Positions 1 through 5,605 of a DNA stretch of 8,027 nt are shown here, one piece after another. The notes under the pieces are model-generated. The model had not been told where the DNA came from, searched no databases, and was given only the letters and a program-made list of their open reading frames with translations. Position numbers and translations under genes: made by a program. Positions within the stretch are counted from its first letter, which is position 1. The number at the start of each line of letters is the position of its first letter. Source of the stretch: UMGS1474 sp050946775 (lineage in GTDB: Bacteria; Bacillota; Clostridia; Oscillospirales; Acutalibacteraceae); NCBI GenBank assembly GCA_050946775.1, contig JBMNVL010000086.1, forward strand, positions 1 through 8,027. The letters run 5' to 3'.

Positions 1-16
1 CGGCGTCTTTTTTCGT

Positions 17-871
17 TTATCCGTTGTAGGTGATCACGTCGATGCTTTTGATCTCGACGTCCGCCAGCGGTTTGTCGGAGGAATCGGTCTGCACGCCGGC
101 GATGGCGTCCACCACGTCCATCCCCTCGAACACCTGGCCGAAGACGGTGTGCCCGCCCGACGAGCGCCAGGCGCCGTCCAGCGAAATGTTGCCGCCGTTT
201 TGGCAATACAGATCCACCAGCTCGTCGGTCAGCGCCTTGGCGCTGAAGGTGGCACTGGAACCGCCCGAGGCAAAATTGCCGGTAATGGAATTGGCGTAGT
301 ACTCCTGCCAGCTGTTCACGTTGGGCAGGTTGTCTTTGTACTGCTCGTAAATGTTTTTGTAGCGGGTGATATTGGCCTCAAAATCCTCGCCCTTTGCCTG
401 GTTGATGAAAAACTGGCTGCCGTTGGTCGCCGGGCCGGCGTTGGCCATCGACAGAGAGCCGCGGATATTGACCAGCTTGCAGTCGAACTCGTCCTCAAAC
501 GATTCGCCCCAGATGCTTTCCCCGCCCCGACCGGTACCGGTGGGATCGCCGCCCTGGATCATAAAGTTGTTGATGACCCGATGGAAGATCTGGCCGTTGT
601 AGTAGCCCTCTTTGGCGTGGGTCAAAAAGTTTTCCACCGCCTTGGGCGCCGCCTCGGGGAAGAAGCGGATGGAGATATCCCCCTTGGTGGTGTGCATCAC
701 GGCGATCTGATCGCCCTTTTCGGGCTTGTCCAGCTGGAAGCCCAGCGCCTTGTCGGGATAAGCCGTGCCGGTGCCGTATTCGGACTGGTTGGCACCGGAG
801 CCGCACCCGGTCAGGGTCGCCAGCGTCAAAAACGCCGCCGCCAGCAGCGCGCCGCCTCTGATTTTTGTCAT
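17..871 (-). CDS. Lipoprotein peptidyl-prolyl cis-trans isomerase (cyclophilin type)
   Basis: A 284-residue cyclophilin predicted to be anchored outside the membrane, where it would speed proline isomerisation in exported proteins. Residues 8-22 are a hydrophobic signal segment ending in a lipobox, LTGC, with the lipidated Cys at 23. The cyclophilin fold runs from about 53 to 282. Human CypA-equivalent active-site residues are visible: R98 in FHRVI, F103/M104/Q106 in FMIQGGD, A143/N144, Q153 and F155 in NGSQFFI, and H241 in HTVFGQV. About 80 residues (160-240), rich in Asn, Tyr and Ser, lie between NGSQFFI and HTVFG, so the protein is longer than a minimal cyclophilin. The start at 871 is chosen because it precedes the signal peptide and has AAAGGCGG just upstream; the open frame continues upstream only as a shadow of the next gene. 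The ATG overlaps the stop of the cysteine-cluster gene (ATGA), suggesting coupled translation. Last gene of the proS operon in this window. Confidence 0.93.
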   Translation of the reverse strand: MTKIRGGALLAAAFLTLATLTGCGSGANQSEYGTGTAYPDKALGFQLDKPEKGDQIAVMHTTKGDISIRFFPEAAPKAVENFLTHAKEGYYNGQIFHRVINNFMIQGGDPTGTGRGGESIWGESFEDEFDCKLVNIRGSLSMANAGPATNGSQFFINQAKGEDFEANITRYKNIYEQYKDNLPNVNSWQEYYANSITGNFASGGSSATFSAKALTDELVDLYCQNGGNISLDGAWRSSGGHTVFGQVFEGMDVVDAIAGVQTDSSDKPLADVEIKSIDVITYNG

Positions 872-1401
872 CGTAAAACCGCCTTTCTGCGTTGGATGGG
901 GGTGCGTTCGTCTCGCCCAAAGGTCAGCCGTCCCCATTCCTCCAATTGTTGGGATTGCTCCCGTAAAAACGTCCGGCAGGCCGGATCGGCCGTCAGCAGC
1001 CGCCCCGTTTGCCGCACGGTGCGAACGAACTCTCGCCGCAGACGCACCCGGTCCTCGACCCGCGCCAACGGACAGATTGCCGCCGCGCGGGGATCGGTGC
1101 GCACCCGGATCCGTCCGTCCTCTCCCAGCAGGGGAAACAGCGGAAAGATCCGGCAGGCGACCGGGCGCCAATGCCGGTCGCATTCTCCCGAACAGACCAG
1201 CAAGGGACCGTCCGCCGTCGGTATAAACGCCCCGGCGGGGAAACGCTCCGCCAGCCAGTTCCCCTCGCCGGGGAACAGCCGCATCCCGCGAATCTCGTCG
1301 CCGCCCTTGCAGCAGGCGCCGCCGCAGACCCGGCCGCAGTCGACCGGCAGCGGCGTTATCTCCTCCAGCAGGGCGTAGATCCGCTCAAAATCAGCCGGCA
1401 T
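868..1401 (-). CDS. YkgJ-like cysteine-cluster protein (putative metal or Fe-S binding)
   Basis: A 177-residue protein with nine cysteines at 22, 26, 30, 31, 70, 74, 83, 110 and 142. The Cx3Cx3CC group at 22-31 followed by RPVACRIFPLFP at 79-90 matches the pattern of the YkgJ/CxxCxxCC family (Pfam PF03692), whose members are thought to bind zinc or an iron-sulfur cluster but mostly lack a proven function. No signal peptide or membrane segment is visible, so it is probably cytosolic. The C-terminal third (about 115-177) is highly charged and Arg-rich. The ATG at 1401 lies inside the end of the upstream cyclophilin gene (11-bp overlap) and the TGA overlaps the start of the downstream cyclophilin, so translation of all three is probably coupled. 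The family assignment comes from the Cys spacing and the RPxxCRxFPL motif; the biochemical role is unknown. Confidence 0.78.
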   Translation of the reverse strand: MPADFERIYALLEEITPLPVDCGRVCGGACCKGGDEIRGMRLFPGEGNWLAERFPAGAFIPTADGPLLVCSGECDRHWRPVACRIFPLFPLLGEDGRIRVRTDPRAAAICPLARVEDRVRLRREFVRTVRQTGRLLTADPACRTFLREQSQQLEEWGRLTFGRDERTPIQRRKAVLR

Positions 1402-1990
1402 AATCGCTCACGTCGATCCCCTCGATCACCACGTCGGTCAGGGGTTTGTCCTGCGCGTTCTTTTCCACCGCGGCAATGGCGTCCACCACGTCCATGCCGT
1501 CGAACACCTGGCCGAAGACGGTGTGGCGGAAATCCAGCCAGGGCGTGCCGCCGATCTCACGATACGCCGCGGTCACCTCGGCGGGATAGCCGTCGTCGGC
1601 CAGCTCCTCCATCTGACGCAGCATCCCGCCGGGAACGGCGGACGCCTGCACGATGAAGAACTGGCTGCCGTTGGTATGCGGGCCGGCGTTGGCCATCGAC
1701 AAAGCGCCGCGGAAGTTGCGCAGCGACAGGTCGAACTCGTCCTCAAACGGTTCGCCCCAGATGCTCTCGCCGCCGGTGCCGGTGCCGTTGGGATCGCCGC
1801 CCTGGATCATGAAATCAGCGATGACCCGGTGAAAGATCAGACCGTCGTAATACCCGTTTTTCGCGTGGGTGAGAAAATTTTCCACCGCCTTGGGCGCCTT
1901 GTCGGGGAACAGCCGCAGGGAGATATTTCCCATCGATGTGCGCATCACGGCGATCGTTTCGCCCTTGCCGGGCTTTTCCAGTTGATTCAT
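1391..1990 (-). CDS. Cytosolic peptidyl-prolyl cis-trans isomerase (cyclophilin type)
   Basis: A 199-residue cyclophilin without a signal peptide, predicted to act on proline bonds in cytosolic proteins. The active-site set is complete by comparison with CypA: R55 in FHRVI, F60/M61/Q63 in FMIQGGD, A100/N101, Q110 and F112 in NGSQFFI, W151 in WLDFRHTVFG and H156. A 34-residue insert (about 117-150) sits between NGSQFFI and the Trp. Over residues 10-116 it matches the lipoprotein cyclophilin downstream at 82 of 107 positions by hand alignment, so the two are paralogues. The start is set by GGAGG lying 7 bases upstream. That site falls in the 12-base gap after the proS stop, so this gene is surely co-transcribed with proS. 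Its end overlaps the start of the cysteine-cluster gene by 11 bp. Confidence 0.95.
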   Translation of the reverse strand: MNQLEKPGKGETIAVMRTSMGNISLRLFPDKAPKAVENFLTHAKNGYYDGLIFHRVIADFMIQGGDPNGTGTGGESIWGEPFEDEFDLSLRNFRGALSMANAGPHTNGSQFFIVQASAVPGGMLRQMEELADDGYPAEVTAAYREIGGTPWLDFRHTVFGQVFDGMDVVDAIAAVEKNAQDKPLTDVVIEGIDVSDYAG

Positions 1991-2002
1991 GGGTCGTCCT
2001 CC

Positions 2003-3439
2003 TTAATACGCCTTGCCCCAGAACACCATCGTCTTGGCAGGCTTGCCGCAGCAGACGCAGGTGTCGACAATATGCTCCTGCTCAAAGGGCATACACCGGC
2101 TGGTGACGCCGGCGACCTCTTTTAACTTCATTTCACAATCCAGATCGCCGCACCACATGGCTTTGATCAGGCCGGGCTTTTCGTCGGCGATCCGCTTCAT
2201 CTCGTCGAGATCGCGCGCCTCATACGTCATGGCGTTGCGGCGATCAAGCGCTTTTTGATACAACCCGTCGTGGACGGCTTTGAGCAGAACGGGGATGGTT
2301 TCCTCCAGCTCGTCCAGCGAGACCACCGTCTTTTCCCGGTTGTCCCGGCGCACCAGCACGCACTGGTTTTGCTCGATATCCCGCGGGCCGATCTCCAGCC
2401 GCAGCGGCACGCCCTTCATTTCGTACTCGGCGAATTTCCATCCGGCGGAATTGTCGGAATCGTCCACCTTGACCCGGGCGACCTTTGACAGCCGCTCCTT
2501 GAGCTCGGCGGCCTTTTCCAGCACGCCGGGCTTGTGCTGGGCGATGGGCAGGATCACCAGCTGCACCGGCGCCACCGCCGGGGGCAGCACCAGCCCGTTG
2601 TCGTCGCCGTGGGTCATGATGATGGCGCCGATGATGCGGGTGGACATCCCCCAGGAGGTCTGGTGAGGATATTGCAGCTTGTTCTCGCGGTCGGTGAACT
2701 GGATATCGAAGGCACGGGCGAAGCCGTCGCCGAAATAATGGCTGGTGCCGCTTTGCAGCGCCTTGCCGTCGTGCATCATCGCTTCGATGGTATAGGTCGC
2801 CTCGGCGCCGGCAAATTTTTCCTTATCGGTCTTGCGGCCCTTGATGACCGGGATGGCCAGCGACTGCTCGCAGAAATCGGCGTAGACGTTCAGCATCCGC
2901 TCGGTTTCCTCCATCGCTTCCGCGGCCGTTTCGTGCATGGTGTGGCCTTCCTGCCAGTAAAACTCCATGGTGCGCAGGAAGGGACGGGTGGTTTTTTCCC
3001 AGCGCACCACCGAGCACCACTGATTGTACAGCTTGGGCAGATCCCGCCAGGAGTGGATGATCTCGGCGTAATGGTCGCAAAAGACCGTCTCCGACGTCGG
3101 CCGCACGCACAGCCGCTCGGTCAATTCCTCCTCGCCGCCGTGGGTGACCCACGCCACCTCGGGCGCAAAGCCTTCGACGTGATCCTTCTCCCGCTGCAGC
3201 AGGCTTTCGGGAATGAACATCGGCATCATGATGTTTTCGTGACCCAGCGCCTTGAAACGGGCGTCCAGATCCTCCCGGATGTTCTCCCACAGGGCGGTGC
3301 CGTAAGGCCGCACGATCATACACCCGCGTACCCCGCTATAGGACGCCAGCTCCGCTTTTTTGACCACGTCGGTATACCACTGGGCAAAATCGTCCTCCAT
3401 CGAGGTGATGGCTTCCACCATTTTTTTGTTTTCACTCAT
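2003..3439 (-). CDS. proS: Prolyl-tRNA synthetase, eukaryote/archaea-like type with C-terminal zinc domain
   Basis: Charges tRNA-Pro with proline using ATP in the cytosol. The 478-residue protein has the short architecture without the editing insertion seen in E. coli-type ProRS. Visible in order: N-terminal WYTDVVKKAEL (21-31); class II core with RPTSET at 113-118 and motif 2 around 138-167 (RWEKTTRPFLRTMEF); GTSHYFG at 231-237; motif 3 GMSTRIIGAIIMTHGDDNG (264-282); anticodon-binding domain from about 293; and a C-terminal zinc-binding domain with Cys at 430, 435, 461, 463 and 464, ending in the tyrosine typical of this type. I chose the ATG at 3439, which gives the usual family N-terminus. 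A TTG at 3451 (four residues longer) is a real alternative, because GAGG sits 5 bases before it whereas the ATG has only a weak GGA nearby. First gene of a four-gene minus-strand operon with two cyclophilins and a cysteine-cluster protein. Confidence 0.96.
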   Translation of the reverse strand: MSENKKMVEAITSMEDDFAQWYTDVVKKAELASYSGVRGCMIVRPYGTALWENIREDLDARFKALGHENIMMPMFIPESLLQREKDHVEGFAPEVAWVTHGGEEELTERLCVRPTSETVFCDHYAEIIHSWRDLPKLYNQWCSVVRWEKTTRPFLRTMEFYWQEGHTMHETAAEAMEETERMLNVYADFCEQSLAIPVIKGRKTDKEKFAGAEATYTIEAMMHDGKALQSGTSHYFGDGFARAFDIQFTDRENKLQYPHQTSWGMSTRIIGAIIMTHGDDNGLVLPPAVAPVQLVILPIAQHKPGVLEKAAELKERLSKVARVKVDDSDNSAGWKFAEYEMKGVPLRLEIGPRDIEQNQCVLVRRDNREKTVVSLDELEETIPVLLKAVHDGLYQKALDRRNAMTYEARDLDEMKRIADEKPGLIKAMWCGDLDCEMKLKEVAGVTSRCMPFEQEHIVDTCVCCGKPAKTMVFWGKAY

Positions 3440-3476
3440 TGTCGATTCCAACTTCCCCTCGAAAAATAATCGCTTT

Positions 3477-3505
3477 ATTATACCAATTATTTCCGTTCAT
3501 TGCAA
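3477..3505 (-). promoter_or_regulatory. proS operon promoter (extended -10)
   Basis: Reading the minus strand, TTGCAA (3505-3500) is followed by a 17-base spacer and TATAAT (3482-3477). The spacer ends in TGG, giving an extended -10 (TGgTATAAT). Transcription would start near 3470, about 30 bases before the proS ATG. The short AT-rich leader shows no obvious T-box, so tRNA-sensing control is not indicated. Confidence 0.75.
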
Positions 3506-3579
3506 CCGTTTGACACAATTTTTTGCCGTCCCGCTTTTTTCCACGGATAGGTCGCCCGCTTTGGCGCACAGTAATCGCG

Positions 3580-3587
3580 GGAGGTGA
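3580..3587 (+). promoter_or_regulatory. Perfect Shine-Dalgarno site of the 54-codon gene
   Basis: GGAGGTGA is an eight-base match to the 16S rRNA anti-Shine-Dalgarno end, with 8 bases between GGAGG and the ATG at 3593. It is the strongest ribosome binding site in the window and is the main reason to accept the short frame that follows. CCCGC at 3555-3559 could pair with GCGGG at 3577-3581 and partly mask it; that pairing is only five bases and is speculative. Confidence 0.8.
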
Positions 3588-3592
3588 ACGCA

Positions 3593-3757
3593 ATGGAGCA
3601 GCCCGCGTGGGATCGGCCGGATGCCGACGGCGCCATGCGCGAATATTTCAACACCCTGCCGCCGGCGGCACAAGCCGCTCTGCGGCAAAGCCGGATGCCC
3701 CCGGAGGATCTGGACGCGCTGAGACGGGCGGCGGGACGGCTGATGAGCGAACGGTAA
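3593..3757 (+). CDS. Small acidic/Arg-rich protein, 54 aa, unknown function
   Basis: A 54-residue frame, below common gene-calling length limits. It starts ATG behind a perfect GGAGGTGA and ends TAA. The centre reads REYFNTLPPAAQAALRQS (16-33), followed by a helix-prone tail of PEDLDALRRAAGRLMSER. The shape, a YFxxLPxxxQxxxxxS motif followed by a short 'LDALRRxAxxLM' helix, resembles small uncharacterised proteins I recall as frequent in Clostridia; I cannot confirm this without a search. There is no signal peptide, membrane segment or cysteine, so it is probably a cytosolic helical peptide. It diverges from proS and precedes a structured non-coding stretch. I saw no convincing -10: a TTGACA at 3510-3515 lacks a partner at normal spacing. 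The overlapping longer frame at 3523-3777 has no ribosome binding site and looks like a shadow. Confidence 0.72.
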   Translation: MEQPAWDRPDADGAMREYFNTLPPAAQAALRQSRMPPEDLDALRRAAGRLMSER

Positions 3758-3830
3758 ACCGCCTTTCGGGGATCTGACGGGAAGCGGACAACGGCAGCTT
3801 GTCCCGCGATGGCAGGGGCACCTGAGGAAA
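3758..3830 (+). other. Non-coding stretch with two mutually exclusive hairpins
   Basis: Hairpin A pairs CCGCCTTTC (3759-3767) with GGAAGCGG (3780-3787), eight pairs with one bulged C. Hairpin B pairs GCGGACAA (3784-3791) with TTGTCCCGC (3799-3807), eight pairs with one bulge around the loop CGGCAGC. They share 3784-3787 and so cannot form together. Neither is followed by a T run, so they are not clear intrinsic terminators. The stretch could be the 3' end of the small-gene transcript. It matches no riboswitch family I recognise. Confidence 0.35.
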
Positions 3831-3835
3831 AAGTT

Positions 3836-3859
3836 ACAAAAATGAAACTTGATTTTTGT
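3836..3859. repeat. Perfect 8-bp inverted repeat around the -35 box (possible operator)
   Basis: ACAAAAAT (3836-3843) and ATTTTTGT (3852-3859) are exact reverse complements separated by eight bases. A second, overlapping pair is AAGTT (3831-3835) and AACTT (3846-3850). The repeat spans the -35 element TTGATT and lies in an AT-rich island within GC-rich DNA. A dimeric repressor or activator site is a reasonable inference; AT-richness alone could produce such symmetry by chance. Confidence 0.45.
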
Positions 3860-3877
3860 TGAAAGCGATAGTATACT
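3849..3877 (+). promoter_or_regulatory. Promoter of the sugar transferase gene
   Basis: TTGATT (3849-3854), a 17-base spacer and TATACT (3872-3877) form a good sigma-A-type promoter, with a start expected near 3884 and a leader of about 76 bases. The -10 box lies inside the perfect 10-bp palindrome TAGTATACTA (3869-3878), and CGAT/ATCG flank it at 3866-3869 and 3881-3884. The -35 box lies inside a separate inverted repeat. This arrangement suggests the gene is regulated. Confidence 0.68.
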
Positions 3878-3959
3878 ACCATCGAACAACGAAAAAAGCG
3901 TTTCCCTCGTGATCCTTCGTCGGCGATCGGCCGGCGGATCCGTGAAGGAGGAAAAGGTT

Positions 3960-4649
3960 ATGGACCAGAGTATTCTTCCCGTTACGGCCTGTTATATCCA
4001 CGAAAAAGAGCCCCATCGGGTCTTTGCGTTTGTCAAGCGGGCGTTTGATCTGGCGGCGTCGCTGGCGCTGATCGTGCTGCTGCTGCCGCTGATGGCGGTG
4101 GTGGCGGTGATCGCCGCGGCGGACACCAAGGGCGCTCCGATCTTTGCCCAAACGCGGATGGGCCGCAACAACCAGCCTTTCAAAATGCTGAAATTCCGCA
4201 CCATGAGCGTCAACGCCCCGGCAAACGTGGCCACCAACCGGCTGCACGACGCCGAGCGGTTCATCTCCCCCGTCGGCGCCGTTTTGCGCAAATACAGTCT
4301 GGACGAACTGCCCCAGCTGTTCAATATCCTCAAAGGGGATATGAGCATGATCGGGCCTCGTCCGGTGGTGCTGACCGAACGCAAGCTGCTTCGTCTGCGG
4401 GTGGAAAACGGCGCGTGCTCGGTTCGCCCGGGCTTGACCGGCTGGTCCCAGATCCACGGGCGCGACAAACTGCCCTTCCGGGACAAGGCCGCGCTGGACG
4501 GCTATTACGCCGCCCATATCTCGCTGGCGATGGACGTGAAGATCCTGTTCAGGACCTTTGGCTACGTGCTGCACGGCAGCGACGTTTGCGAGGGCGATCA
4601 CACCCCCGCCAACGACGTTCAGCCAAGCCGCCGGGATCGTTCCGCCTGA
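3960..4649 (+). CDS. Undecaprenyl-phosphate phosphoglycosyl transferase (bacterial sugar transferase, PglC/WcaJ core)
   Basis: A 229-residue monotopic phosphoglycosyl transferase (Pfam PF02397). It moves a sugar-1-phosphate from a nucleotide sugar to undecaprenyl phosphate at the inner face of the membrane, the first step of a surface glycan. Visible features: KRAFD at 26-30; a hydrophobic segment 31-53 broken by LP (42-43), as in the re-entrant helix of PglC; FKMLKFRTM at 74-82; the catalytic Asp-Glu pair D115-E116 in YSLDELPQLFN; MSMIGPRP at 128-135; and VRPGLTGWSQIHGRD at 155-169. The last 20 residues are hydrophilic and variable. It is the core enzyme only, lacking the extra N-terminal membrane domain of WcaJ/WbaP. 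AAGGAGG 8 bases upstream fixes the start at 3960; longer versions would run through the promoter. No glycan cluster adjoins it, so the sugar is unknown. Confidence 0.9.
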   Translation: MDQSILPVTACYIHEKEPHRVFAFVKRAFDLAASLALIVLLLPLMAVVAVIAAADTKGAPIFAQTRMGRNNQPFKMLKFRTMSVNAPANVATNRLHDAERFISPVGAVLRKYSLDELPQLFNILKGDMSMIGPRPVVLTERKLLRLRVENGACSVRPGLTGWSQIHGRDKLPFRDKAALDGYYAAHISLAMDVKILFRTFGYVLHGSDVCEGDHTPANDVQPSRRDRSA

Positions 4650-4667
4650 CCGTTTCGTCTCATCGCG

Positions 4668-4699
4668 AAGGTGCCTGCGTCGGCAGGCACCTTTGTTTT
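4668..4699 (+). terminator. Intrinsic terminator after the sugar transferase gene
   Basis: AAGGTGCCTGC (4668-4678) pairs perfectly with GCAGGCACCTT (4683-4693) around the loop GTCG, followed by TGTTTT. Together with the TT at the stem end, this gives a T-rich tail. It lies 19 bases after the sugar transferase stop and about 30 bases before the next gene on the same strand. Confidence 0.85.
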
Positions 4700-4730
4700 G
4701 CGCTTACATCAACAGGAAAGAAGGATTTGT

Positions 4731-5552
4731 ATGAGCGAATGTTCCCACGATTGCTCCAGCTGTTCTCAAAAATGCGCCGAGCAGGATCTGCGCGCGCCGC
4801 TCAACCAGTACAGTCACGTCCGCAAGGTGGTGGCCGTCAGCAGCGGCAAGGGCGGCGTCGGCAAATCGTCGGTGACGGCGATGCTGGCGGTGCTGATGGC
4901 CCGTCGCGGCTATAAGGTCGGCATCCTTGACGCCGACATCACCGGCCCGTCCATCCCCAAGGCGTTCGGCGTTACCGTCAAGGCCAAAGGAAGCGAGCTG
5001 GGCATTTTGCCGGCCGAAACCCATATGGGGATCAAAATCATGTCCATCAACCTGCTGCTGGAGCAGGACGACCAGCCGGTGGTCTGGCGGGGTCCGGTGC
5101 TGGCCGGCGCCGTTACCCAGTTCTGGACCGACGTGGTCTGGGGCGATCTGGACGTGCTGTTCATCGATATGCCGCCCGGCACCGGCGACGTGCCGCTGAC
5201 GGTCTATCAGTCCATCCCGCTGGACGGCGGCGTGATCGTTTCCACCCCGCAGACGCTGGTACAGATGGTGGTGGAAAAGGCCCGCAAAATGGCAGATATG
5301 CTGCATATCCCGCTGCTGGGTCTGGTGGAGAACATGAGCGGCGTCGTCTGCCCCGACTGCGGCAAGATGATCCGCCTGTTCGGCGACCAGGCGCAGCTGG
5401 AAAAGGCGGTGCTCGAAATGGGACTGCCGCTGCTGGCGCAGCTGCCGATGAACGCCGACATCGCCCGGCTGTGCGATACCGGAGAGATCGAGCGGGTGGT
5501 TTGCGAAGAGCTGGAGCCGGCCGCCGACGCGGTGGAAAACCTGCTGAAATAA
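4731..5552 (+). CDS. mrp: Mrp/ApbC-family Fe-S cluster carrier P-loop ATPase
   Basis: A 273-residue cytosolic MinD/Mrp-type ATPase that holds and delivers iron-sulfur clusters to target enzymes. Features: an N-terminal Cys group C4, C8, C11, C15 (Cx3Cx2Cx3C); a deviant Walker A, SGKGGVGKSS, at 38-47 with the signature lysine K40 and the P-loop K45; ILDADITGPSIP (65-76); IDMPPGTGD (145-153); STPQ (171-174); and a C-terminal CxxC, C207-P-D-C210, that bridges a cluster in the dimer in this family. Length is typical for bacterial Mrp without the DUF59 extension. The start at 4731 follows AAGGA with 5 bases of spacing; an upstream in-frame extension would run back into the terminator. It follows the sugar transferase on the same strand but is separated by a strong terminator, and I see no clear promoter of its own. 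A convergent perfect terminator closes it. Confidence 0.93.
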   Translation: MSECSHDCSSCSQKCAEQDLRAPLNQYSHVRKVVAVSSGKGGVGKSSVTAMLAVLMARRGYKVGILDADITGPSIPKAFGVTVKAKGSELGILPAETHMGIKIMSINLLLEQDDQPVVWRGPVLAGAVTQFWTDVVWGDLDVLFIDMPPGTGDVPLTVYQSIPLDGGVIVSTPQTLVQMVVEKARKMADMLHIPLLGLVENMSGVVCPDCGKMIRLFGDQAQLEKAVLEMGLPLLAQLPMNADIARLCDTGEIERVVCEELEPAADAVENLLK

Positions 5553-5557
5553 GAAAC

Positions 5558-5595
5558 AAAAAAGTCCGAAGGGTTTGCACCCTTCGGACTTTTTT
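5558..5595. terminator. Perfect bidirectional terminator between mrp and the coiled-coil gene
   Basis: A 17-bp arm (5558-5574, starting with six A) and its exact reverse complement (5579-5595, ending in six T) enclose the loop TTGC. The GC-rich core GTCCGAAGGGT is flanked by A6 and T6, so it works on both strands. It lies 5 bases after the mrp stop and 10 bases after the stop of the converging minus-strand gene. Confidence 0.95.
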
Positions 5596-5605
5596 ACGTT
5601 TCGGA

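Noticed and set aside
872..1183. N-terminal extension of the lipoprotein cyclophilin frame
   Set aside because: The added residues are an out-of-frame reading of the cysteine-cluster gene. The lipoprotein signal and ribosome binding site place the start at 871.
149..1378. 409-codon plus-strand open frame opposite the cyclophilin and cysteine-cluster genes
   Set aside because: It lies antisense to three well-supported genes, has low-complexity Arg/Pro/Ala-rich translation in its second half and shows no recognisable motif. High GC makes such frames common.
2534..3469. 311-codon plus-strand open frame opposite proS
   Set aside because: It is fully antisense to a clear aminoacyl-tRNA synthetase, crosses the proS start and has no motif.
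3842..3862. Six-codon frame ATG to TGA, a possible leader peptide
   Set aside because: It overlaps the -35 box and lies upstream of the expected transcription start, and the nearest GAGGA is too far away.
3487..3889. Two overlapping minus-strand frames of about 130 codons opposite the small gene
   Set aside because: They would cover the proS promoter and the sugar transferase promoter. They have no good ribosome binding site, and the plus-strand 54-codon frame has a far better start.
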